From positions 1-64,000 of the forward strand of contig NZ_JADJNN010000002.1 in assembly GCF_016714285.1 (NCBI RefSeq): DNA of 64,000 nucleotides. The letters are read 5' to 3'. The DNA is from Nannocystis sp. (GTDB lineage Bacteria; Myxococcota_A; Polyangia; Nannocystales; Nannocystaceae). This document shows positions 37,809 through 46,828 of this stretch, one piece after another; positions within the stretch are counted from its first letter, which is position 1; every line of letters starts with the position of its first letter. The notes below the pieces were generated by a model. The model saw nothing but the letters and a program-made list of their open reading frames with translations, made no database searches and was not told where the DNA came from. A program made the translations under genes and the position numbers.

Positions 37809-40273
37809 GCGCCGCCGACCGCCTCGCGGATCTTGCGGGCCAGGGCCGGGCCCACGCCCTTGATCGCCGTCAACGCCGCCTCGTCCGCCGCGGCGATCGC
37901 CGCCACCGACCCGAACGCCTGCAGCAGCGCCTTCTTGAGCGCCGGACCCACACCCGCGACATCGTCGAGGACGCTGTGCAGCGCCCGCTTGCCGCGACGC
38001 TTGCGGTGGTGCGTGATCGCGAAGCGGTGCGCCTCGTCCCGCAGCTGCGTCATCAGATACAGCTCCGAGCTGCCCGGCCGCAGCCGGATCGCCTCCTTCG
38101 CCCCGGGCACGAACACCCGCTCGGGCCGGATCTCGGTGCCGTCATCGCCGGCGTCCTCCTCGCTGTGCAACACATAGTCCTGGTAGGTCTCGCCCGGGCG
38201 TACCGCTTCAGCCTCGACCTGTGGCATGGCAGTCGCGGGCATCGCCGGCCCGCGCATCGCGACCTCGTCCTGCGTCCCACTCGCGGCCGCCGCCGCCTCG
38301 GCCGCGAGCTGCCCGGCGAAGTCCGGCGCCGCGCTCACGGGCTCCTCCGCCCGCAGCGCCGCGCCGCGGCTGCGCATCTGCTCGCGGTGCTCGCGGAGCT
38401 TGCCCAGCGCCGCCTTGCCGCGCCCGATCTCCACCTTGCGCTCCTTCGCCAGCGACACCACGTCGACCCCGCCCGGCCCGACCGTCACGCCGAGGTCGCG
38501 CAGCATCGTCAGCACCCGGCCGAGCTGACCCTTGCCGCCGTCGATGACCATCAGATCGGGCAGCGCCCAGCTCGCGTCATCGCCAGCCTCGCCCTCCTCC
38601 GCCGGGTCCGTCTCGGCCGCCGCCCCCGCGAGCGCCCGCCTCACCCGTCGCCCGAGCACCTCCGCCATGCTCGCGAAGTCGTCGTTCTGGCGGTTGCCCT
38701 GCGCCAACCCATCGAGCCCGCGGATCTTGAACGACCGGTAGCGCCTGCGGGCGGCCGCCCCGTCGACGAACACCACCATCGACGCCACCGTGTCCGAGCC
38801 CTGGATGTGGCTGATGTCGTAGCACTCGATCGTCCGCGGCAGGCGGCTGAGCCCGAGCCGCTGCTTCAGCGACAGCAGCGCCTGGTCGCTGTCCTCCTGA
38901 CGATTGCGCCGGCTGGCGAAGCTCGAGGCCGCGTTCTTCTGCGCCAGCCCGGCCAGCTTCTTGCGATCGCCGCGCTCGGGCACCAGCACCGCCACCTTGC
39001 GCCCGGTCTGCTCGCGCAGCCACGCCTGGAGCGGCGCCTCGTCGTCCTCGACCAGCGCCGACGGCAAGATCAGCTCGTCGGGGATCGTCGGCGCGTCGTC
39101 ATAATAGGCCAGCAGGAAGCTCCCCAGCACCTCCGCGTCCGGCAGCTCCATGCCCCGCACCGAGAAGCTGCGCGTCCCGAGCAGCTTGCCCTGGCGCACG
39201 TTCAACACCACGAACTCGACCTGCCCGCCCTCGCGGTACATCCCGATCACGTCCTGGTCGACCACGCTGCTGTCGACCACCTGCTGCTGCTCGAGGGTCG
39301 TCTCGATCGCCGTCAGCTGGTCGCGCAGCCGCGCCGCCGACTCGAACTCCATCGCCTCCGCCGCCGCCTCCATCTGCCCCTTCAGCGCGGTCACCAGGTC
39401 CTTGTGGCGACCGTCGAGGAACAGCCCGACGTGCTTCACCTGCCCGCGGTACATCTCCGCGTCCACCGGGTACACGCAGGGCGCCGGACAGCGACCGATC
39501 TGATGCTGCAGACACGGCCGACTGCGGTGCCTCAGCGTGTAGTCCGTGCAGGTGCGCAGCTTGAAGTAGCGGTTCACCACCCGCAGCGTGTGGCGGGCGC
39601 TGTTGGCCGAGTGGTAGGGCCCGAAGTACTGCGCCCCGTCCTTCCGCATCCGCCGCACCAGCTCGAGCCGCGGCCACTGTGCCCTCGGGTCGAGGCGCAG
39701 CACCAGGAACTGCTTGTCGTCGCGCAGCTTCACGTTGAAGCGCGGCTTGTGCTTCTTGATCAGGTTGTTCTCGAGCAGCAGCGCCTCCTTGTCGTTGGAG
39801 GTCACCACCGTCTCGATGTCACCCAGCAGGTTGGCCAGGAAGGGCACGAACATCCGCGTGTCCGTGCCGTTGAAGTACTGCCGCACGCGCGCCCGCAGCC
39901 GCCGCGCCTTGCCGACGTACACGATCGTCCCCTTGCGATCGCGCATCACGTACACGCCCGGCAGCTCCGGCAACCGCTCGACCAGCGCGAGCAGCTCCTC
40001 CGACGAGCGCGCCCGCGGCTGCCACGCCGCGTCCACCACCGGGGCGAACAGCGCCGCCGCCTGCGCCTCGCCGAAGCGACCCGGCTCGTCCAGGTCCTTC
40101 GCCAGCATATCGGCCAGCTCGAGGTTCTCCGCCGCCGCCTCGACCTCCGCCTCGCCAGGTCGCTCCGGCGCCGGCTTGCGGTGCCGCGGAATGGCATAGA
40201 GCGTTTTCGCGCCCTCGGCGGGCGAACCAGTGTTGGGCTCCGACGGCGGAGCGTTGCGACGGCGAGGACTCAT
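37805..40273 (-). CDS. uvrC: Excinuclease ABC subunit C
   Basis: 822 aa, longer than the usual 600-650. About 95 extra N-terminal residues precede the GIY-YIG nuclease domain (LPGVYVMRDRKGTIVYVGKA, from 104). A Cys-rich segment CLQHQIGRCPAPC, the UvrB-interacting UVR region, the RNase H-like C-terminal nuclease (IECYDISHIQG, VIDGGKGQL) and a final helix-hairpin-helix pair (VAGVGPALKKALL, IKGVGPALARKI) follow in order. An extra acidic, Ala-rich insertion lies at about 640-720. It makes the two incisions in nucleotide excision repair. It starts 15 bp after rseP and overlaps mrnC. Confidence 0.96.
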   Translation of the reverse strand: MSPRRRNAPPSEPNTGSPAEGAKTLYAIPRHRKPAPERPGEAEVEAAAENLELADMLAKDLDEPGRFGEAQAAALFAPVVDAAWQPRARSSEELLALVERLPELPGVYVMRDRKGTIVYVGKARRLRARVRQYFNGTDTRMFVPFLANLLGDIETVVTSNDKEALLLENNLIKKHKPRFNVKLRDDKQFLVLRLDPRAQWPRLELVRRMRKDGAQYFGPYHSANSARHTLRVVNRYFKLRTCTDYTLRHRSRPCLQHQIGRCPAPCVYPVDAEMYRGQVKHVGLFLDGRHKDLVTALKGQMEAAAEAMEFESAARLRDQLTAIETTLEQQQVVDSSVVDQDVIGMYREGGQVEFVVLNVRQGKLLGTRSFSVRGMELPDAEVLGSFLLAYYDDAPTIPDELILPSALVEDDEAPLQAWLREQTGRKVAVLVPERGDRKKLAGLAQKNAASSFASRRNRQEDSDQALLSLKQRLGLSRLPRTIECYDISHIQGSDTVASMVVFVDGAAARRRYRSFKIRGLDGLAQGNRQNDDFASMAEVLGRRVRRALAGAAAETDPAEEGEAGDDASWALPDLMVIDGGKGQLGRVLTMLRDLGVTVGPGGVDVVSLAKERKVEIGRGKAALGKLREHREQMRSRGAALRAEEPVSAAPDFAGQLAAEAAAAASGTQDEVAMRGPAMPATAMPQVEAEAVRPGETYQDYVLHSEEDAGDDGTEIRPERVFVPGAKEAIRLRPGSSELYLMTQLRDEAHRFAITHHRKRRGKRALHSVLDDVAGVGPALKKALLQAFGSVAAIAAADEAALTAIKGVGPALARKIREAVGGA

Positions 40274-40288
40274 GCGCGACGAACAGAG

Positions 40289-41422
40289 CTAGTTGAACAG
40301 GCGCGCCAGCTTGAAGTCGTTGGCCAGCGTCACGTACAGGATCAGCCCGAGCAGGGCCAGCATCCCGTAGCCGTGGATCATCTCCTCGACGTGCCGGTTG
40401 ATCGGCCGCCGCAGCGTCGCCTCGATCAACATGAAGATCATCCGCCCACCATCGAGAGCCGGCAGCGGCAGCAGGTTGAACAGCCCGAGCAACGCGCTGA
40501 TCATCGCCAGCCACTTGATGTACGACGCCGGCCCCTCCTCGGCCGCCTGGGCCACCCCCTGCACGATGCCGACCGGGCCCGTCATCTGGCTGATGCCGGC
40601 CTTGCCCGTGAACAGCTGACCGAGCCCCTGCAAGTTCTTCCACGAGACGATCCACGGCTCCTTCAAGCCGAGCAGCGCCCCCTCGCCGGCCGTCACCGGG
40701 ACCCGCACCACCTTGGCCGGCCGCAGACCAACACCGATGCGCCCGGCCTCGTTCACGGGGATCTGCAGCGGCACCTCCGCCCCGTCACGCCTGACCACCA
40801 GCTCGATCGTCTCGCCCTTGTGCGCCTCCGTCACCGCGGCCAGCCGCCCCGCCGGACCGACCCCCTCGAGGTCCTGCCCGGCCGCGCGGAGAAACTCGTC
40901 CCGCGGCTTCACCCCCGCCGCCACCGCGGTGTCGGACATCTTCTGCGAGTCAGCACGCACCGTGACCGGCTCCTCCGGCCCCACCACCACGAACAACCCG
41001 ACATACAGCGCCGTCGCGGCGACATAGTTCGCCAGGGGCCCGCCGAGGATCGCCAGCATCCGCGCCCACACCGGACGGTTGCGGTAGAGGTACGGGTCGT
41101 TCGGGTCGTACACCACCGGCGCCGGCGTGCGCACGCCGTCCTCGTCCTTCTCCTGCAACGGCGGCAACGCCTGCGCCGGATCCTCCCCCGCCTCCATCCC
41201 GACGATGTGCACATAGGCCCCGAAGGGGATCGCGCTGATCACGAACTCGGTGCCCTTCCACCACCCCAGCCTCAGCACCACCGGACCGATCCCAAGCACG
41301 CTGAAGCGGTCGACCCGCATCCCCGACGCCCGCGCGCACAGGAAGTGGCCAAACTCGTGGAACACGATCAGGAGCGACACCCCGAGGAACGCCAGGAGCA
41401 CCGTGAAAAGGGTGGAAAACAC
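40289..41422 (-). CDS. rseP: Site-2 protease RseP
   Basis: 377 aa, first codon GTG. The N-terminal membrane segment contains HEFGH (residues 22-26), the zinc-binding motif of M50 proteases; a PDZ-like region is in the middle; and LLPLPALDGGRM near 325 gives the second motif (LDG). It cleaves membrane-bound anti-sigma factors or other transmembrane substrates. It leads the operon with uvrC and mrnC, an uncommon pairing of membrane proteolysis with DNA and RNA processing. Confidence 0.93.
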   Translation of the reverse strand: MFSTLFTVLLAFLGVSLLIVFHEFGHFLCARASGMRVDRFSVLGIGPVVLRLGWWKGTEFVISAIPFGAYVHIVGMEAGEDPAQALPPLQEKDEDGVRTPAPVVYDPNDPYLYRNRPVWARMLAILGGPLANYVAATALYVGLFVVVGPEEPVTVRADSQKMSDTAVAAGVKPRDEFLRAAGQDLEGVGPAGRLAAVTEAHKGETIELVVRRDGAEVPLQIPVNEAGRIGVGLRPAKVVRVPVTAGEGALLGLKEPWIVSWKNLQGLGQLFTGKAGISQMTGPVGIVQGVAQAAEEGPASYIKWLAMISALLGLFNLLPLPALDGGRMIFMLIEATLRRPINRHVEEMIHGYGMLALLGLILYVTLANDFKLARLFN

Positions 41423-41500
41423 GGCGCCGACTATAGCAGCCGCGACCGCCCAGCCTGGCCTTCAGGTCGGTCGAGCGACCCGCGCTACCCAGCCGCGCCC

Positions 41501-42088
41501 TCAGGTGCCGCGCGGACGATCGAGCTGCCCGAGCCCCACCATCCCCAGCCGGCCACGCAGAAACAACAGCGCCCGCTCCGTCAACCCGCGGTCGGGCGCC
41601 GGCCGCGTCGCTGGCCGGCTGCCCCGCGCAGTGAGCTCGCGGGTGACCGCCTGCTGCGCCGACACCAGACCCCCATACAGATCGGCGAGCACGTGCGCCC
41701 CCAGCCGGGCCTCGACCGCGAGGATCTCCCCCGGCACCAGCGCGGCCCGCTGCCCAGCCGCGAGCTGGCGCACGCCCCAGCGCGCCAGCTCCGGCTCGAC
41801 CTCGCGGTCGACGAACAACCACCGCTCACCCCGTGCAGTGCGAGCCGCCTGGGCCACCGCAGTGCCCTCGCGCACCTCCTGGATCGTCCTCAGCTCGGGC
41901 ACCTTGCCGTGCAGCACGCTCAGCAGGCTGAGGGTGTTGTCCCCCGAGTGCTCATCGAGCGCGAGCACCTCAAAGCGCCCGCCATCGCTCACCACGCTCC
42001 TCCCCAGCGCCGCCGCCTCCCGAACCATGCCCGCCACAGCCGGCTCACGGTCGCGTAACAGGAGGATGACGCTGAGCTGGACGATCAT
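41501..42088 (-). CDS. GT2-like glycosyltransferase fold protein
   Basis: 195 aa. It starts MIVQLSVILLLRDREPAV and continues FEVLALDEHSGDNTLSLL, which matches the opening of family 2 glycosyltransferases. The acceptor-binding half is mostly missing, and there is no clear DxD. It may be a degenerate or minimal member acting elsewhere. It lies 78 bp upstream of rseP on the same strand. Confidence 0.55.
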   Translation of the reverse strand: MIVQLSVILLLRDREPAVAGMVREAAALGRSVVSDGGRFEVLALDEHSGDNTLSLLSVLHGKVPELRTIQEVREGTAVAQAARTARGERWLFVDREVEPELARWGVRQLAAGQRAALVPGEILAVEARLGAHVLADLYGGLVSAQQAVTRELTARGSRPATRPAPDRGLTERALLFLRGRLGMVGLGQLDRPRGT

Positions 42089-42407
42089 GGGAGACCGGTC
42101 GGAGAGAGAACCCGCAGCTTCTTTCGTGGTAAGCCCGGTCGGCCTCGACGGTCAAGCAAACGGCGTATGGAGACAGCTCACGCCTTTTCACACCGCGTCA
42201 CGGGGGACCCCCAACATGGGCCGAGTGAAGCCGAGGCACCTCACCAGCCCGTGCGAATCGTCACGGTTTCGCTAACACCACCGGCGCAACGCCGACCCGC
42301 GCGACGCCGACCTGCCGCCTCGCGCCGCCGGGCAATTTCGCTATCATCCGGCGCCCTCGCGCCGGACCCCCGACGCAACCCAAACCGCCTTCGATCAGCG
42401 AGCTCCC
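42089..42407. promoter_or_regulatory. Divergent promoter region of ssb and the GT2 gene
   Basis: 319 bp without a convincing gene; open frames on the plus strand are Arg/Pro/Ser-rich noise. It must contain the promoters for ssb (plus) and for the GT2-rseP-uvrC-mrnC group (minus). A TTTCGCTATC stretch about 60 bp before ssb is the least GC-rich part and could be a -10 region. Confidence 0.45.
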
Positions 42408-43022
42408 ATGGCCGGCGTCAACAAAGCCATCATCCTCGGACACCTCGGTCGCGACCCCGAACTGCGCTATCTGCAGAGCGGCCAGCCCGTCTGCAAGCTC
42501 AACATCGCGACCTCGCGCCGCTACACCAACAAGAACAACGAGGCCGTCGAGGAGACCGAATGGCACCGCGTGTCGGTGTGGGGCAAGCAGGCCGAGCACT
42601 GCAACAACTACCTGACCAAGGGCCGGCAGGTCTACGTCGAGGGCCGCCTGCGCACCAGCAGCTACGACAAGGACGGCCAGAAGCACTACACCACCGAGAT
42701 CGTCGCCGACACCGTCCAGTTCATCGGCGGCCGCGGTGAAGGCGGCGGCGAGGGTGGCGGCGGCGGAGGCGGAGGCGGTGGCGGCGGCGGTGGCTACTCC
42801 GGCGGCCGCGCTGAAGGTGGTGGTGGCGCTGGTGGTGGCTACTCCGGCGGCAGTAATCGCCCGGCCGGCGGTGCCGCGGCCCGTCCCGCCGCGGGTGGGC
42901 GCCCGAATGCCGGCCGTCCCGCGGCTGGCGGCGGCTTCGACGAGGGCGGCGGCGGTGGCGGACCCGAGCCCGACTTCAACGACTTCGGCGGCAACCCGGG
43001 CGACGACGACATCCCCTTCTGA
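42408..43022 (+). CDS. ssb: Single-stranded DNA-binding protein
   Basis: 204 aa. The OB fold is in the first 110 residues (NKAIILGHLGRDPELRY, WHRVSVWGKQAEHCNNYL, GRQVYVEGRL). A Gly-rich linker of about 80 residues follows, then the acidic tip DDDIPF, which recruits replication and repair partners. It binds single-stranded DNA during replication and repair. ATG 42408. Confidence 0.97.
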   Translation: MAGVNKAIILGHLGRDPELRYLQSGQPVCKLNIATSRRYTNKNNEAVEETEWHRVSVWGKQAEHCNNYLTKGRQVYVEGRLRTSSYDKDGQKHYTTEIVADTVQFIGGRGEGGGEGGGGGGGGGGGGGGYSGGRAEGGGGAGGGYSGGSNRPAGGAAARPAAGGRPNAGRPAAGGGFDEGGGGGGPEPDFNDFGGNPGDDDIPF

Positions 43023-43106
43023 TCGCCCCCACCCTCCGCGCCGAGGACCACGCCCACGTCCGCACCAATCCCTGGGGTCCAGGCCAGGTTCCGCCTGTGG
43101 CGGGTA

Positions 43107-43125
43107 CACGGGTGATCTACCCGTG
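43107..43125. terminator. Stem-loop CACGGGT-N5-ACCCGTG after ssb
   Basis: Perfect 7-bp stem with a 5-nt loop (GATCT), 85 bp past the ssb stop. There is no T run, so termination is uncertain; an operator upstream of the astA-like gene is the alternative. Confidence 0.35.
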
Positions 43126-43272
43126 ATCCTGCACAGGTCGCCACGCCAGGTTTCGCACGCCTGCGGAGGGTAGGCCTGGCCTGGCCTGGATGTCATGCTG
43201 GCCCGGTCTGCTGCAGCCTGGGCGCCGTTCTCGATCGGACGGCGCGTGGCCGCGGCGGCGGAGGATGCTCCC

Positions 43273-44433
43273 ATGTTTCTGTTCCGCGAGGCCGCCACGA
43301 GCGACGAGGACGCGATCTTCGACCTCGCCTGCCACCTCAACAGCCTCAACCTGCCGCCCGAGCGCAAGTTCATCAGCGACCTGCTGGCGCGCTCGCTCAC
43401 CTCGTTCCGCGGCACCCCCGACTTCGACCCCGGCCGTCGCTTCCTCTTCGTGCTCGAGGACGAGACCGGCCGCGTCGTCGGCACCTCGATGATCCACGCC
43501 CAGCACGGCGACTACGACGAGCCCCACGTGTTCTTCCGCGTCATGCAGGAGGAGCGCTACGCCGACCTCCGCGTCACCGAGGACGCCGAGTTCCACGACG
43601 TCCACATGACCCACACGATGCTCTACCTCGGGCACACCTACGACGGCCCCACCGAGCTCGGCGGCCTCGTCCTCCACCCCGACCTCCGCCGCCACCCGGA
43701 GAAGCTCGGCCGCCTCCTCTCGCTCGCCCGCTTCGTCTTCATCGCAAGTTACCGGGGCTGGTTTCGTGACCGCCTGCTCGCCGAGCTGCTGCCCCCCCTC
43801 TACAAGGGCCCGAGCGGCACCCGCTCCCCCCTGTGGGACGCCCTCGGCCACAAGTTCACCGGCCTCAGCTACGACGAGGCCGACCGCCTGAGCCGCTTCA
43901 ACAAAGAATTCATCTGGCGCCTGTTCCCGACCATGCCCGTCCACGCGAGCCTCCTCCCCGACGACGTCCAGGAGATCATCGGCCAGGTCGGACCCAACAC
44001 GGTCGGCGCCCAGCGCCTGCTCGAGAGCATCGGCTTCCAGTACAGCGGCCGCGTCGACCCCTTCGACGGCGGCCCCCACTACGAGGCCGACACCGACCAG
44101 GTCACCTTCGTCCGCGACACCCGCAGCTACCAGGCCGTCCCCGGTGAACCCGACGACACCGCCCAGCCCGGCATCGTCGCCGTCACCAGCGAACGCTCGC
44201 CCCACTTCCGCGCCGTCTGGACCCCCGTCCAGGCCATCCTCGGCCCCGACGACAGCTTCGGCCACCCGACCCAGGTGCGCGTCGGCGACGAGGCCCTCGC
44301 CCGCCTCGGCGTCACCGGCGACGACATCCGCGTCCTGGTCGCCCTCCGCCCGCAACGCCGCCACAGCGACCGCACCAGCCGCGTCTTCCCCTCGTCGCGC
44401 GCCCCCACCGGCTCGCTGCGCAGCGGCACCTGA
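43273..44433 (+). CDS. astA: Arginine N-succinyltransferase-like protein
   Basis: 386 aa from ATG 43273; the family norm is about 340. It starts MFLFREAATSDEDAIFDLAC, and contains LVLHPDLRRHPEKLGRLLSLAR, LPPLYKGPSGTRSPLWDALG, KFTGLSYDEAD and GAQRLLESIGFQYSG, all characteristic of AstA/AruF acyl-CoA transferases. AstA transfers succinate from succinyl-CoA to arginine in the first step of the AST catabolic pathway. No other ast gene is in the window, so the acyl and acceptor specificity is unproven. Confidence 0.85.
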   Translation: MFLFREAATSDEDAIFDLACHLNSLNLPPERKFISDLLARSLTSFRGTPDFDPGRRFLFVLEDETGRVVGTSMIHAQHGDYDEPHVFFRVMQEERYADLRVTEDAEFHDVHMTHTMLYLGHTYDGPTELGGLVLHPDLRRHPEKLGRLLSLARFVFIASYRGWFRDRLLAELLPPLYKGPSGTRSPLWDALGHKFTGLSYDEADRLSRFNKEFIWRLFPTMPVHASLLPDDVQEIIGQVGPNTVGAQRLLESIGFQYSGRVDPFDGGPHYEADTDQVTFVRDTRSYQAVPGEPDDTAQPGIVAVTSERSPHFRAVWTPVQAILGPDDSFGHPTQVRVGDEALARLGVTGDDIRVLVALRPQRRHSDRTSRVFPSSRAPTGSLRSGT

Positions 44434-44481
44434 CTCGTCACGCTTTGACTCCTGGCGAGGCGCAGCGGCACCTGAATCGTC
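44418..44481. repeat. 22-bp direct repeat at the astA gene end
   Basis: GCGCAGCGGCACCTGA-x-TCGTC occurs at 44418-44439 and 44460-44481 with one difference (C/A), period 42 bp; the first copy spans the astA TGA. ACCTGAATCGTC is repeated again at 44519-44530, at the birA stop. Confidence 0.8.
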
Positions 44482-44528
44482 TCCCGACCCGCGCTCTGCG
44501 GCTGGCGATCAAGTGCAGACCTGAATCG

Positions 44529-45287
44529 TCACCCCGGCCCGCGCAGCCACACGTCCTCGGCCTCGACCCGCCAGCTCGGCCCGCCGCCCGCCGCCCGCAC
44601 GCGAAGCGCCCCGTCGTCGTCGAAGCCGAGCCCCTCCACCGCCACCCCGCCGACCGTCAACGCCCGCCCGAGCACCGCGCTGTGCCGCTCGTACCCGGCC
44701 CGGATCGCCGGAAACCCGCCCACGAAGAACTCTCCCAGCACCCGCTCGAGCGCCAGCAGCACCGTCGCCAAGACCACCTGGCGCGAAGGACATGTCCCCG
44801 GGGCCAGCTCGATCGCCAGGCTGGTCGCGTGCAACTCCGCCGCCAGCTCGCGCTGCAACACGTTGATCCCGAAGCCCACCACCACGTCCGGCGCGGCCCC
44901 CTGCCAGCGCGTCTCACACAGCACCCCCGCGAGCTTGCAGGGCCCGACCAGCAGGTCGTTGGGCCACTTGAGCCGCAGCCCCGGCAACCACCCCGCCAGC
45001 CCCTCGCGCAGCCCGAGCCCGACCGCCAGCCCCAGCGCCGCCCACTGCGACGACCAGCCCCGCTCCGGCCGCAGCACCACGCTCACGTACAAGCCCTCGC
45101 CCGCCGACGACACCCACCGCCGACCGAGCCGCCCGCGCCCCGCCGTCTGCTCGTCGGCCGTGACCATCGCCCCGTGCGGCGCCCCGGCGCGGGCCCACGC
45201 CAGCGCCCGGTCGTTGGTCGAGGCCAGGCTGACGTGGTGCTCGCGCAGCTGCCCGAGCACCTCGGTCGCCAGCACCAGCCCGTCCAC
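44529..45287 (-). CDS. birA: Biotin-protein ligase (class I, no HTH)
   Basis: 252 aa from GTG 45285-45287. GRGRLGRRW is the biotinyl-AMP binding loop and KWPNDLLV the second hallmark; a short C-terminal SH3-like domain ends the protein. The N-terminal helix-turn-helix of E. coli BirA is missing, so it is a ligase and not a repressor. It attaches biotin to the carrier of the acyl-CoA carboxylase. It starts 3 bp after the nadC stop. Confidence 0.94.
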   Translation of the reverse strand: MDGLVLATEVLGQLREHHVSLASTNDRALAWARAGAPHGAMVTADEQTAGRGRLGRRWVSSAGEGLYVSVVLRPERGWSSQWAALGLAVGLGLREGLAGWLPGLRLKWPNDLLVGPCKLAGVLCETRWQGAAPDVVVGFGINVLQRELAAELHATSLAIELAPGTCPSRQVVLATVLLALERVLGEFFVGGFPAIRAGYERHSAVLGRALTVGGVAVEGLGFDDDGALRVRAAGGGPSWRVEAEDVWLRGPG

Positions 45288-45290
45288 GCG

Positions 45291-46160
45291 CTAGCCCCAG
45301 CTCCCGTCGCCGCGCTGGAACAGCAGCGAGATGTCGCTGGCCGGCGCGCTGTGGGTCAGCTTGCCGACCGAGATCACGTCGATGCCGAGGTGTGCGAGCT
45401 GGCTGATGCGCTCGAGGCTCACCCCGCCGCTGACCTCGACCACCGCCTTGCGATCGACGATCGCCACCGCCGCGCGGACCTGCTCGTCGTCCATGTTGTC
45501 GAGCAACACCGCGTCCGCCCCGGCCCTCAGCGCCTCGCGCAGCTCGTCGAGATCTGTCACCTCGCACTCGATGCGCAGGGTGTGCGGCGCGTGCACGCGG
45601 GCCCGCGCGACCGCCTCCGCGACCCCGCCCGCCGCCCGCACATGGTTCTCCTTGATCAGCACGCCAGCCCCGAGGTCGTTGCGATGGTTGTGCCCGCCGC
45701 CGCAGCGCACCGCGTAGCGGTCGAGCGCGCGCAGCCCGGGCATCGTCTTGCGGGTGTCGACGATGCGACAGCGCCCGGCCGCCGCGTCGACGTAGGCGCG
45801 GGTCAAGGTCGCCACCCCGCACATCCGCTGCAGCAGGTTCAACGCGGTGCGCTCGGCCGCCAGCAGGGCCCGGGCGTTGCCTTGCAGCTGCAGCAACACC
45901 GTCCCTGCCGCCGCCACCTCGCCGTCGCGCAGCAGCATCGACGCCTCGACCGTCGGGTCGACCCGATGGAACACCGCCCGCGCGACCGCCCCGCCCGCGA
46001 CCACCAGCCGCTGCTTGGCGATCAGCCGCGCGCTCCAGCGGGTGTGCGCCGAAACGGTGACGCGACCAGTGACGTCGCCGCTGGCCAGGTCCTCGGCCAG
46101 CGCCGCATTGATGATGCCGTCGACCGGCCCGATCTCGCTAAAGGTCAGGGTGCTCTCCAT
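45291..46160 (-). CDS. nadC: Nicotinate-nucleotide pyrophosphorylase (quinolinate PRTase)
   Basis: 289 aa, typical length. AALAEDLASGDVTG, LQRMCGVATLTR, DTRKTMPGLRALDRYAVRCG, GGHNHR, LIKENH and EVSGGV-SLERI-like text are all family hallmarks. It converts quinolinate and PRPP to nicotinate mononucleotide in NAD synthesis. The ATG lies 16 bp inside the 3' end of the HAD gene. birA follows immediately. Confidence 0.96.
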   Translation of the reverse strand: MESTLTFSEIGPVDGIINAALAEDLASGDVTGRVTVSAHTRWSARLIAKQRLVVAGGAVARAVFHRVDPTVEASMLLRDGEVAAAGTVLLQLQGNARALLAAERTALNLLQRMCGVATLTRAYVDAAAGRCRIVDTRKTMPGLRALDRYAVRCGGGHNHRNDLGAGVLIKENHVRAAGGVAEAVARARVHAPHTLRIECEVTDLDELREALRAGADAVLLDNMDDEQVRAAVAIVDRKAVVEVSGGVSLERISQLAHLGIDVISVGKLTHSAPASDISLLFQRGDGSWG

Positions 46161-46828
46161 GTCTCGATCTCCCAGCCCCGCGCCCGCGCGCGCCGTCGCA
46201 GCCGCGGGTCCGGGTTGATGACACGCGGACAGCCGACCCGCTCGAGCATCGGCAGGTCACTGAAGCTGTCCGTGTAGAAGTAACTGCGCGCCAGGTCGAC
46301 CCCGTGCGCCGCGGCGAAGCGCTCGGCGTGCACGACCTTGCCCGGCCCGGCGCAAGCCGGCGCCAGGTGACGCCCCGTCATCACCCCGTCGATCGCCTCG
46401 ATGTCGGTGCACAGCACGTGCGGCACCCCCAACATCTCGGCCAGCGGCGCCGCCGAGAAGCGCGTGCCCGAGGTCAGCAGCGTCACCACGTGGCCGCAGC
46501 GCAGGTGATCCGCCACGCGGGCGCGCCCCTCGACGCACACGTGCTGCACGACGTCGCGATAAAACCAGGTGCGCACCTCGGCGTCGAGCTCGGTCACCAC
46601 CACGCCCTCGTAGTCGCGGGCCACCAGCGCCGACACCGCCTCGAGGTCGAGCAGCGCCAGGCGGTAGCGCAGCAGCCAGCCGATCGCCCGCAGGGCCCGC
46701 AGCGGCCTGACCCTGCCGGTCCGCCACGCGTGCCGCAACCAGCTCGCGCCCGAGTTCACGTCGAGCAAGGTGTGGTCGACGTCGAAGAACGCCGCGATCC
46801 GCCCCTCCTGGCCCTGCGCCGCGTTCAC
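46145..46828 (-). CDS. HAD-IB family phosphatase
   Basis: 227 aa from GTG 46826-46828; GTGA overlaps the stop of the CPBP gene. FFDVDHTLLD holds the catalytic DxD pair, TSGTR is motif II, and YTDSFSDLPML is motif IV, the layout of SerB-like HAD subfamily IB. Substrate is unknown; these enzymes hydrolyse phosphoserine-like or phospholipid-type phosphates. It overlaps nadC by 16 bp. Confidence 0.9.
   Translation of the reverse strand: MNAAQGQEGRIAAFFDVDHTLLDVNSGASWLRHAWRTGRVRPLRALRAIGWLLRYRLALLDLEAVSALVARDYEGVVVTELDAEVRTWFYRDVVQHVCVEGRARVADHLRCGHVVTLLTSGTRFSAAPLAEMLGVPHVLCTDIEAIDGVMTGRHLAPACAGPGKVVHAERFAAAHGVDLARSYFYTDSFSDLPMLERVGCPRVINPDPRLRRRARARGWEIETWRAP

Noticed and set aside
37976..42058. 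A 1360-codon plus-strand frame opposite uvrC and rseP
   Set aside because: Composition is Arg/His/Pro-rich noise, whereas uvrC and rseP on the other strand match their families from end to end.
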